From: Paenibacillus castaneae
GTDB taxonomy: Bacteria > Bacillota > Bacilli > Paenibacillales > Paenibacillaceae
Assembly (NCBI RefSeq): GCF_002884445.1
Contig: NZ_KZ614144.1
Span: 2,308,290-2,372,289, forward strand
Reading direction: 5' to 3'
Length of the DNA: 64,000 nt
The stretch's first letter is position 1, and each line of letters begins with the position of its first letter. The translations under genes were made by a program, and so were the position numbers. Of the stretch, positions 14,299-19,958 are shown piece by piece. The notes beneath the pieces are model-generated. The model saw only the letters and a list, made by a program, of their open reading frames with translations. It had not been told where the DNA came from and did no database searches.

Positions 14299-14700
14299 AT
14301 GGCGAGTAATGAGGAATTGGCTCGCGTAAGAGTAAGGACGGCTTCGCATCCGCCGATACAGACAGAGGAGGAGCTGGAACGGGTGAAGCATTATGTGCTG
14401 CTTGGTATTGTAATGCGTATTTTGGATCATGATATTCGTGTGATTGGTACGTCGACGATCAAGCTGCCACGTTTTTATGAATCGATGCTACGAGGAATTC
14501 AAGATCGCGTGCTGCTTGATCTCGCGGCCATCAAAAGAAACTTTCGTGAAACGGGCATTAAGGTGTATGAAGAGAAGCGGGAAACGGACGGATTACATGC
14601 CGCATACGTATGCCGAGGCTACCACCATCGTTTTTTTATGCTGTGGGGGTTTGTGAAAGCGGAGTCCGAACGAGTGATGAAACAGTATTTGTCCAGCTAA
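14299..14700 (+). CDS. Hypothetical protein under SOS (LexA) control, 133 residues
   Basis: The family is not recognised. The product is a soluble, mostly helical, basic protein with no signal peptide or membrane segment and no nuclease or polymerase motif. Segments that look structured are EEELERVKHYVLLGIVMRIL and STIKLPRFYESMLRGIQDRV; the C-terminal part (AAYVCRGYHHRFFMLWGFVK) is aromatic-rich. The ATG at 14299 is preceded by GGAGG seven bases upstream; an ATG at 14281 overlaps the LexA box. A near-consensus promoter with a LexA box directly precedes it, so it should be induced by DNA damage. No other gene appears to share the transcript; the next gene has its own promoter. Roles in division arrest, repair or mobile-element biology are all possible. 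Confidence 0.8.
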   Translation: MASNEELARVRVRTASHPPIQTEEELERVKHYVLLGIVMRILDHDIRVIGTSTIKLPRFYESMLRGIQDRVLLDLAAIKRNFRETGIKVYEEKRETDGLHAAYVCRGYHHRFFMLWGFVKAESERVMKQYLSS

Positions 14701-14765
14701 ATACGGAAATGTTCATGGTTTTGTCAAAATAACAAAAAAAATTTTCCTCTTTCTGTAGTTTAAGG

Positions 14766-14795
14766 TTGAGAACATCGGACGATCTTAGGTAATAT
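14766..14795 (+). promoter_or_regulatory. Sigma-A promoter of the cupredoxin gene
   Basis: TTGAGA (14766-14771), an 18-bp spacer and TAATAT (14790-14795), about 40 bp before the start codon. Confidence 0.6.
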
Positions 14796-14835
14796 AAGAG
14801 GTAGACATTATGATCGCAAGGGGGAGTATGAAGCT

Positions 14836-15228
14836 ATGCACAAGTGGATTATGTTTACTTTATTTACTGCTGCATCGTTGCTAGGTGTATATTTGCTCGC
14901 ATTTGCCTTACCTGAGAAGCCTGTTGACGAGTCTGCTTCGTTGCCAGAAGGCACAGTGCTAGTGAAGCTTGTAGCAACAACAAGTGATTTCAAGTTTAAT
15001 GAAGAAGTGTACACCGTTAAGGTCGGTGACAAAGTAAAGCTTAAGCTTGAGAATAAATTGGGTATTCACGGCGCTCATATTGATGCGCTGAACGTTGCTC
15101 TTGACAACGACCATCCGGAAACGGATCTGGAGTTTACTGAGCCAGGTGAATATGAAATTTATTGTTCTATCCCATGTGGACAAGGGCATCCAACAATGAA
15201 ATCGAAGCTGGTTGTTGAAGCGGCGTAA
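14836..15228 (+). CDS. Membrane-anchored CuA-type cupredoxin (cytochrome oxidase subunit II-like domain)
   Basis: This 130-residue protein has one N-terminal membrane anchor (WIMFTLFTAASLLGVYLLAF) and an extracytoplasmic cupredoxin domain. All binuclear copper A ligands of oxidase subunit II appear present: a His in GIHGAH and the loop CSIPCGQGHPTM, which supplies two Cys, the Glu-position carbonyl, His and Met. It lacks the two-helix N-terminal hairpin and the length (over 200 residues) of a true subunit II, and no oxidase subunit I or III gene is adjacent. It could be an electron carrier, a copper-trafficking protein or an accessory to an oxidase encoded elsewhere. AAGGGGGAG lies nine bases before the ATG. 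A terminator follows. Confidence 0.8.
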   Translation: MHKWIMFTLFTAASLLGVYLLAFALPEKPVDESASLPEGTVLVKLVATTSDFKFNEEVYTVKVGDKVKLKLENKLGIHGAHIDALNVALDNDHPETDLEFTEPGEYEIYCSIPCGQGHPTMKSKLVVEAA

Positions 15229-15255
15229 TGCGGCTAAACATCCTCTGAAAATGCG

Positions 15256-15279
15256 AAAGGAGCCGAAAGGCTCCTTTTT
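15256..15279 (+). terminator. Intrinsic terminator after the cupredoxin gene
   Basis: AAAGGAGCC-GAAA-GGCTCCTTTTT: a GNRA-type tetraloop hairpin with a T-run, 27 bp after the stop codon; it also lies just past the end of the convergent gene. Confidence 0.85.
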
Positions 15280-15292
15280 GTTGGAAAAACCG

Positions 15293-15559
15293 TTAACTTG
15301 CTGACCTGCGTTTAGGATTAAGTTCTCTTTCGCGCGCGATAATTACATCGGCTGCGAATCCGAGCAGTCCCCAAGTAATGACCGTAAGCACATACATAAG
15401 CATGACGCTTACCTCATGCACATCAACAAACAAATCAACAACCCACGCGGGAATGCTTAGCATAAAGAAAATGAAGTTGTGCGGGTCATAGCCCGTGTAA
15501 TTAAATAAGCTGATTGCAAGTCCAATAATTGTAGCTGCAATGGTTACTGGATAGCGCAT
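15293..15559 (-). CDS. Small membrane protein, unknown function (88 residues)
   Basis: This unrecognised integral membrane protein has two or three hydrophobic segments (VTIAATIIGLAISLFNY; FIFFMLSIPAWVVDLFV; VSVMLMYVLTVITWGLLGFA) and a basic C-terminal tail (RERELNPKRRSAS) probably facing the cytoplasm. AAGGGG lies ten bases before the ATG. It is convergent with the cupredoxin gene and divergent from the Dabb gene. No motif suggests a function. Confidence 0.65.
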   Translation of the reverse strand: MRYPVTIAATIIGLAISLFNYTGYDPHNFIFFMLSIPAWVVDLFVDVHEVSVMLMYVLTVITWGLLGFAADVIIARERELNPKRRSAS

Positions 15560-15665
15560 AACGAACCGACCCCTTTACGTTAACGATTGCCGTAATGAGA
15601 CTGCTTAGGGTATTATGTGACAAAAGGAAGAAAGTCATGCGATGAAATCTGAGGAGGAATTACGA

Positions 15666-15953
15666 ATGATTACTCATATCGTGTTTTTTAAATTAAAGGA
15701 TAACCACGCAGAAAATGTTGAACGCACGGCGCAAGTATTAAGGGATATGGAAGGCAAAATTGAGGTGCTGAAATCAATTGAAGTCGGTATCGATATTTTG
15801 CATTCGGAGCGTTCTTACGACATCGCACTTATTACGAAATTTGAATCGATGGAAGCATTGGATATATATCAAGTGCATCCTGTTCATAAAAAAGTAATTG
15901 AGCATATGCTCCAGGTCCGTGAAGCTTCTGTCTCCATCGACTTCGAAAGCTGA
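15666..15953 (+). CDS. Dabb (stress-responsive A/B barrel) family protein
   Basis: This 95-residue dimeric alpha/beta-barrel protein begins MITHIVFFKLKDNHAENVER and has LKSIEVGIDILHSERSYDIALITKF and YQVHPVHKKVIEH. These are the conserved parts of the Dabb fold (ferredoxin-like, with the buried His in VHPVH). Dabb proteins include cyclases and stress proteins; the Bacillota members are uncharacterised. GAGGAGG lies eight bases before ATG 15666, which is preferred over an ATG 24 bases earlier. It is followed closely by a 38-codon membrane gene and a DUF86 gene, suggesting one transcript. Confidence 0.85.
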   Translation: MITHIVFFKLKDNHAENVERTAQVLRDMEGKIEVLKSIEVGIDILHSERSYDIALITKFESMEALDIYQVHPVHKKVIEHMLQVREASVSIDFES

Positions 15954-15970
15954 GAGGCAGGTAACGAATT

Positions 15971-16087
15971 ATGGCAGACATGAGAGATGTATATGAAATG
16001 TTTACTTATTTGCTAGTTATTATCATTAGCAGCATTATTATGGTAGCATGGTTGAAGATCAAAGCGAAAAACAAAAAGAAACGCTGA
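15971..16087 (+). CDS. Tiny single-pass membrane protein (38 residues)
   Basis: This short frame encodes an acidic start (MADMRDVYEMF), one clear transmembrane helix (TYLLVIIISSIIMVAWL) and a lysine-rich cytoplasmic end (KIKAKNKKKR). AGG lies about nine bases before the ATG. It starts 17 bases after the Dabb stop and ends 17 bases before the DUF86 gene. Its size is typical of regulatory or toxin-like microproteins, but the operon setting favours a housekeeping role. Function unknown. Confidence 0.55.
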   Translation: MADMRDVYEMFTYLLVIIISSIIMVAWLKIKAKNKKKR

Positions 16088-16104
16088 AAGCAGGCGAATG
16101 ATTG

Positions 16105-16524
16105 ATGTATTATGTGAATCGTGAACAAATAGCGGTAAGGCTGGAGACATTGCCTGAAATTGCAGCAGTGCTGGATACACTTGCAGCGAATTGGCAGGGT
16201 AGTATGCTGGAAGGGCTTGCTCAGGAAAGAGCACTCCATTTGTCGATTGAAACGGTGACCGACGTCGGGAGCTACCTTATCGATGGTTTTATACTAAGAG
16301 ATGCGAGCAGCTATGAGGACATTATTGAAATTACGGCTGAGGCAGACGCATTTCCAGCGGACATGCTTGGGACGCTTACAGAGCTTGTCAAGCTGCGGAA
16401 GCCCCTTGTACAGGACTATTATGCTTGGCCAAGAAGTGAGCTCCACCCGCTAACAAGGACGCTTTCCGTACTCTTGCCTGCCTTTAAGCAGGAGGTTGAG
16501 AACTATTTGGATCGCGAACTATAA
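16105..16524 (+). CDS. DUF86/HepT-like protein (YutE family)
   Basis: This helical protein of about 139 residues begins MYYVNREQIAVRLETLPEI, as do YutE-like DUF86 proteins of Bacillota, and contains ALHLSIETVTDVGSYLIDGF and KLRKPLVQDYYAW. DUF86 is the HepT fold, the RNase or AMPylation-target partner of the MntA nucleotidyltransferase. In active HepT the motif is RNxxxHxY; here it reads RKPLVQDYY, with the conserved His missing, and no MntA gene is adjacent. A toxin role is therefore doubtful, and a core-genome housekeeping role like YutE is more likely. Two consecutive ATGs (16102 and 16105) could start it; the second is chosen by family length. Confidence 0.75.
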   Translation: MYYVNREQIAVRLETLPEIAAVLDTLAANWQGSMLEGLAQERALHLSIETVTDVGSYLIDGFILRDASSYEDIIEITAEADAFPADMLGTLTELVKLRKPLVQDYYAWPRSELHPLTRTLSVLLPAFKQEVENYLDREL

Positions 16525-16549
16525 TGTGTACGAATGAAAAGTTTGTTAA

Positions 16550-16578
16550 TTTACGAAAATGTAAAAATACGTTACAAT
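16550..16578 (+). promoter_or_regulatory. Promoter of the SufR-like gene with TTTAC-N6-GTAAA inverted repeat
   Basis: TTTACG (16550-16555), a 17-bp spacer and TACAAT (16573-16578). An inverted repeat TTTAC-N6-GTAAA (16550-16565) overlaps the -35 box and spacer, a position suited to autorepression. Confidence 0.55.
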
Positions 16579-16610
16579 GACGCTATCAAGCCTGTAGGGG
16601 TGGTGAAGGA

Positions 16611-17276
16611 TTGAAGCGGAGTGGAACGGTGCGTACAGGTACTGTTACGGCACATTTGCAAGGCGACAGCTCAACACGCGAGCGAATATTAATGCTGTTG
16701 AAGACGGTCGGAAGAATGAGTGCAAGCGATTTGTCCAGTGAGCTTGATTTAACGGAAATGGCTATACGTAGACATATGTATGTGTTAGAGCGCGAAGGAA
16801 GTGTCAGCATCGTATCTGTTCGGCAGGCCATGGGCCGACCGCTTCATGCATACGAGCTAACGGCTGAGGCGGATGAGTTGTTTCCCAAAAACTATCATTT
16901 ACTTACATTGGACCTCCTCGATGAGCTGGCTGATGATCCCGATACTGCCGAACTTATTGACCGAATGTTTGAAGGGCGCAAGAAGAAGCTCATAGAACGC
17001 TATGCCCCAAGAATGGTTGGCAAGAGCTTGGAAGAAAAGGTTTCTGAGCTGGCGTCCATCCAGAACGCAGGCGGATATATGGTTGAAGTAGAAGCACAAA
17101 GTGACGGCGGCTTCGTGTTGTATGAATATAATTGTCCCATTACGCAGGTTGCTGGCAAATATCAGCAAGCGTGCAGATGTGAGTTGTCTTTGTTCAAAGC
17201 CTTGCTTGAGGTTCCAGTTGAACGTACGGAATGTTTAGCTAAGGGCGGCGGCAAATGCAGCTATCAAATTGGATAA
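16611..17276 (+). CDS. SufR-like Fe-S cluster transcriptional regulator
   Basis: This DeoR/ArsR-type regulator is about 221 residues. The N-terminal winged helix covers about 22-80 (STRERILMLLKTVGRMSASD, then LTEMAIRRHMYVLEREG). The C-terminal half carries the spaced cysteines of SufR: NCPITQVAGKYQQACRCELS, then ERTECLAKGGGKCSYQIG, which fits the cluster-binding arrangement of that family. It probably senses Fe-S status or oxidative stress and controls transcription. No suf genes lie nearby, so its targets are elsewhere or it controls only itself. The start is uncertain: TTG 16611, or GTG 16629 closer to the HTH. Its promoter has an inverted repeat that could be its operator. Confidence 0.8.
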   Translation: MKRSGTVRTGTVTAHLQGDSSTRERILMLLKTVGRMSASDLSSELDLTEMAIRRHMYVLEREGSVSIVSVRQAMGRPLHAYELTAEADELFPKNYHLLTLDLLDELADDPDTAELIDRMFEGRKKKLIERYAPRMVGKSLEEKVSELASIQNAGGYMVEVEAQSDGGFVLYEYNCPITQVAGKYQQACRCELSLFKALLEVPVERTECLAKGGGKCSYQIG

Positions 17277-17301
17277 ATGAGTAGTTGGAATTATATATAG
17301 A

Positions 17302-17346
17302 GTTGTCTAAGCAGACCTAAATATCTGCCTGGGCAACTTTTTTTAT
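17302..17346 (+). terminator. Intrinsic terminator after the SufR-like gene
   Basis: AGTTGTCTAAGCAGA pairs with TCTGCCTGGGCAACT, allowing G-U pairs and one mismatch, around an 8-nt loop and is followed by TTTTTTATTT. Confidence 0.8.
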
Positions 17347-17363
17347 TTCGATCTGGATATAGG

Positions 17364-17457
17364 AACCTAATCGTAATGGAATAACCGATTTCGATTAGGT
17401 TGTGTCAAGACGAGCCCATGCTGCTTATACTGTCATTAAGCAAATGGGCATTCGTCT
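17364..17457. repeat. Two consecutive inverted repeats upstream of the ytxG-like gene
   Basis: The first pair is AACCTAATCG (17364-17373) with CGATTAGGTT (17392-17401), a perfect 10-bp repeat with an 18-nt spacer. The second is GACGA-GCCCAT-GCTTA (17409-17428) with TAAGC-ATGGGC-TCGTC (17438-17457), a longer imperfect stem. A promoter-like TGTCAA-17-TATACT falls within the second. Neither has a T-run, so regulation rather than termination is more likely; no function is assigned. Confidence 0.45.
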
Positions 17458-17508
17458 AGATGAGCATACGTTTTGCCTTGCCATTGATGGAAGAGGAGGG
17501 AAGCGGGC

Positions 17509-17988
17509 ATGGTTATATCATGGAGTGCGGCAATCGCTGCCGGTGCATTTGTCGTCTTAGTTGCAGGCATACTAATTGCACTGCGGTCAGCGATTATCCG
17601 ACTTGGACATGTGCAAGCAGCAGCAGCAGAGATGCAGCTGGATATGCATAAGCTGGCATCCGAGCTGAGTGGGCTTATTCAGCCCACGGAGGAAGCGATA
17701 CGTGCGGCACACCAACAGCTGGAATCGGTGAGCAAGCTGTTCGAAGCGGCTGGTCAGGTCGGAGGAGCAATTGCACATACGACTTCGACTGTCGAACGGG
17801 TAACGGCTGTATTGTCGGAATCAGCAGAGGTTCATGCGAATCGTCATGAAACAAAGCGTCAAGTCGGAGAAGTACTTGGATGGGCGGAGCTAGGAATGGC
17901 TGCGTGGCAGCTGTGGCAAACTAGCCGAAAGGCAGCGGCGCCTGCCAACAATAATGCTCAGTCCACCGCGAATGAATCGGAATCCTAA
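17509..17988 (+). CDS. DUF948 family membrane-anchored protein (YtxG-like)
   Basis: This 159-residue protein has one N-terminal membrane helix (AAIAAGAFVVLVAGILIAL) followed by a long amphipathic, coiled-coil-like region (MQLDMHKLASELSGLIQPTE, then SVSKLFEAAGQVGGAIAHTT), the typical form of DUF948 proteins. In Bacillus ytxG precedes ytxH in a general-stress operon; the same order is seen here with a 49-bp gap. GAGGAGG lies nine bases before the ATG. The precise role is unknown. The C-terminal tail is low-complexity. Confidence 0.82.
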   Translation: MVISWSAAIAAGAFVVLVAGILIALRSAIIRLGHVQAAAAEMQLDMHKLASELSGLIQPTEEAIRAAHQQLESVSKLFEAAGQVGGAIAHTTSTVERVTAVLSESAEVHANRHETKRQVGEVLGWAELGMAAWQLWQTSRKAAAPANNNAQSTANESES

Positions 17989-18037
17989 TCAAGGGGCAGA
18001 GACGAAGGGCACATGATGAACGAAGGGAGCGAATAGG

Positions 18038-18481
18038 ATGTCAACAAGTAAACAAACAAAAGGATTTTTGCTAGGTGCTTTAGCTGGAGGTGTTATTGGT
18101 TCGATCACTGCTCTGTTGCTGGCACCAAAGGCAGGCAAAGAGCTGCGCAGCGATATTTCAGCAGGAGCCCAGAAGGTTGGTGAGAAAACGGTTGAGGTTG
18201 CTTCTCAGGTAAGTGACACGACTGGCCGTATTGCCAAGCAAATTGGCGGTCATGCCATACAAATTGTTGATAAAACCAAACAGGCTGCAGCTCAGGTCGC
18301 ATGCAGTGTGAGAAATCGGAGTAAGGGTACGGATGAAGCAGAGTCGTTATCGGATTCTACAGCGCTTATTGCGGTTTCGATCGAGGACAATGAGGCACAA
18401 GCAAGTACCGTGAATTCAGTTGAAGCAGGTGAAACAGAAGCTGCAGTGACAAAGGAGATTTCAACCTCTGTTAACAATTAG
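18038..18481 (+). CDS. ytxH: YtxH family protein
   Basis: This 147-residue protein begins with the YtxH signature GFLLGALAGGVIGSITALLL followed by APKAGKELRSDI, a glycine-rich membrane helix and short basic motif found in stress-induced Bacillota proteins. The middle is helical and the last 45 residues are acidic, low complexity and poorly conserved in appearance. GAAGGGAGCG precedes the ATG. It is paired with the DUF948 gene just upstream and terminated by a strong hairpin. No catalytic activity is known for the family. Confidence 0.85.
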   Translation: MSTSKQTKGFLLGALAGGVIGSITALLLAPKAGKELRSDISAGAQKVGEKTVEVASQVSDTTGRIAKQIGGHAIQIVDKTKQAAAQVACSVRNRSKGTDEAESLSDSTALIAVSIEDNEAQASTVNSVEAGETEAAVTKEISTSVNN

Positions 18482-18500
18482 CATTACCTATACATGCCAA

Positions 18501-18547
18501 AAGGCTTCGCGAATGGAGTTGCTAAACTCACAGCGCGAAGCTTTTTT
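18501..18547 (+). terminator. Intrinsic terminator after ytxH, between convergent genes
   Basis: AAGGCTTCGCG (18501-18511) pairs with CGCGAAGCTT (18534-18543), with an inner GAGTT/AACTC stem, followed by TTTTCTTATT. It lies just past the end of the convergent glgC gene. Confidence 0.8.
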
Positions 18548-18557
18548 CTTATTTTAT

Positions 18558-19781
18558 TTATCCGATATTGCTATTGCTATGCTCATGATCTGAGGCTATG
18601 CTTAGTATACTGCTTAACGGCTCCAGATTATAATCGTTCATCGATTTGGAGCTGGCGGCAACCACTTCTCCTGGACCGACTACACATATTTCATCATCCA
18701 ATCGGCCTATATACGCTCCATCCCCAATAACAGCACCTTCACCGATAATGGCGCGATGAATGGTAACATTTCGGCCAATACGAGCACCAGGCATAATAAC
18801 ACTCTCGAGAATCTCACTGTTTCTGCCAACGGTTACACCCGAGCACACAATGGAGCGTACGACCTGCGCCTCCACGCTGCTTGCAGAATGAAGAATGGAT
18901 TCGACAATGTCAGTATATGGACTCTCATAATGATTCAATGCAGTTCTTTTCACTGCATCTTTGCTTCCTTCACTTACTTTCAACTTAAACTCGCCATCTA
19001 GCAGATCCATATTCGCTTCCCATAAGCTATCAATCGTACCGACATCGCGCCAGTAGCCTTCGTATGGATAAGCAGCCATATTGGCTTTGGACGAAAGAAT
19101 GGCAGGGATGATATCCTTGCCAAAGTCATGGGTAGAACTCGGGTTGGCGGCATCTGCTATCAAATATTTTTTGAGTTCCTTCCAGCGGAATAAGTAGATA
19201 CCCATAGAAGCTAAATTGCTTTGTGGTTTTGCTGGCTTCTCCACGAAAGAGCTTACTCTGTATTGATCGTCCGTATTCAGAATGCCGAAACGGCTGGCTT
19301 CGCGCCATGCTACTTTTTTAACGGCAATTGTCGCCGATGCGCCGCTTTCTTGATGGAATTTCAGCATCGGACGATAGTCCATTTGATAAATATGGTCCCC
19401 CGATAATATGAGCACATGCTCGGGGGCATGCCGATCGATATAATCCATATTTTGATAAATGGCATCTGCTGTTCCTGCATATCCATCTTTGCATTTATTG
19501 GAAGAGGGGAGCATCGTAATATCGCATGTCGTACTTGATTTGAGCAGCGAAGGCTGATCCTCATTAATGTAGCTATGAATGCTGTCCGCGCAATATTGTG
19601 TAAGTACGCCAATTTTATTTATGTTAGAATTTACACAGTTATTTAAAGGGAAATCGATCATGCGGTATTGGTCTCCAAAAGGTACGACGGGTTTAGCCAT
19701 TTGGCCTGTGAGCGGAGACAATCGACGCCCTTCACCACCAGCAAGCAGCATCGCAACACATTCAGTATTATTGTTTTTCAA
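18558..19781 (-). CDS. glgC: Glucose-1-phosphate adenylyltransferase
   Basis: GlgC makes ADP-glucose from glucose-1-phosphate and ATP, the committed step of bacterial glycogen synthesis. The protein (about 407 residues) has the nucleotide-binding loop AMLLAGGEGRRLSPLT, KPVVPFG, GYAGTADAIYQNMDYI, the metal-site motif LSGDHIYQMDY and the sugar-phosphate lysine motif FVEKPAKP. It ends in a left-handed beta-helix (VTVGRNSEILESVIMPGARI). These motifs mark a catalytic GlgC rather than the inactive GlgD. The start is taken as TTG 19781, ten bases after a perfect AGGAGG; an upstream ATG at 19844 lacks a ribosome binding site. It is transcribed divergently from glgB-glgA instead of lying in one glgBCDA operon, and no glgD is present here. 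Confidence 0.92.
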   Translation of the reverse strand: MKNNNTECVAMLLAGGEGRRLSPLTGQMAKPVVPFGDQYRMIDFPLNNCVNSNINKIGVLTQYCADSIHSYINEDQPSLLKSSTTCDITMLPSSNKCKDGYAGTADAIYQNMDYIDRHAPEHVLILSGDHIYQMDYRPMLKFHQESGASATIAVKKVAWREASRFGILNTDDQYRVSSFVEKPAKPQSNLASMGIYLFRWKELKKYLIADAANPSSTHDFGKDIIPAILSSKANMAAYPYEGYWRDVGTIDSLWEANMDLLDGEFKLKVSEGSKDAVKRTALNHYESPYTDIVESILHSASSVEAQVVRSIVCSGVTVGRNSEILESVIMPGARIGRNVTIHRAIIGEGAVIGDGAYIGRLDDEICVVGPGEVVAASSKSMNDYNLEPLSSILSIASDHEHSNSNIG

Positions 19782-19958
19782 AATAAATACGCCTCCTATC
19801 CGCCATATGCGGATTATTGTGTCATGTTCTTTGTACATGTTCATTAACCTTGAAACTGAAGTTTGAAACGATGTGTCAAATCTCTATTTTATGGTTAATA
19901 GATACTTTGGGCATTTCATTAAATTTCATCAATTTGCAGCTTGAAGCGAGGGATTATA

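Noticed and set aside
17460..17651. 63-codon plus-strand frame overlapping the ytxG-like gene
   Set aside because: It is in a different phase from the DUF948 protein, has no ribosome binding site and is Cys-rich in a shadow-like way.
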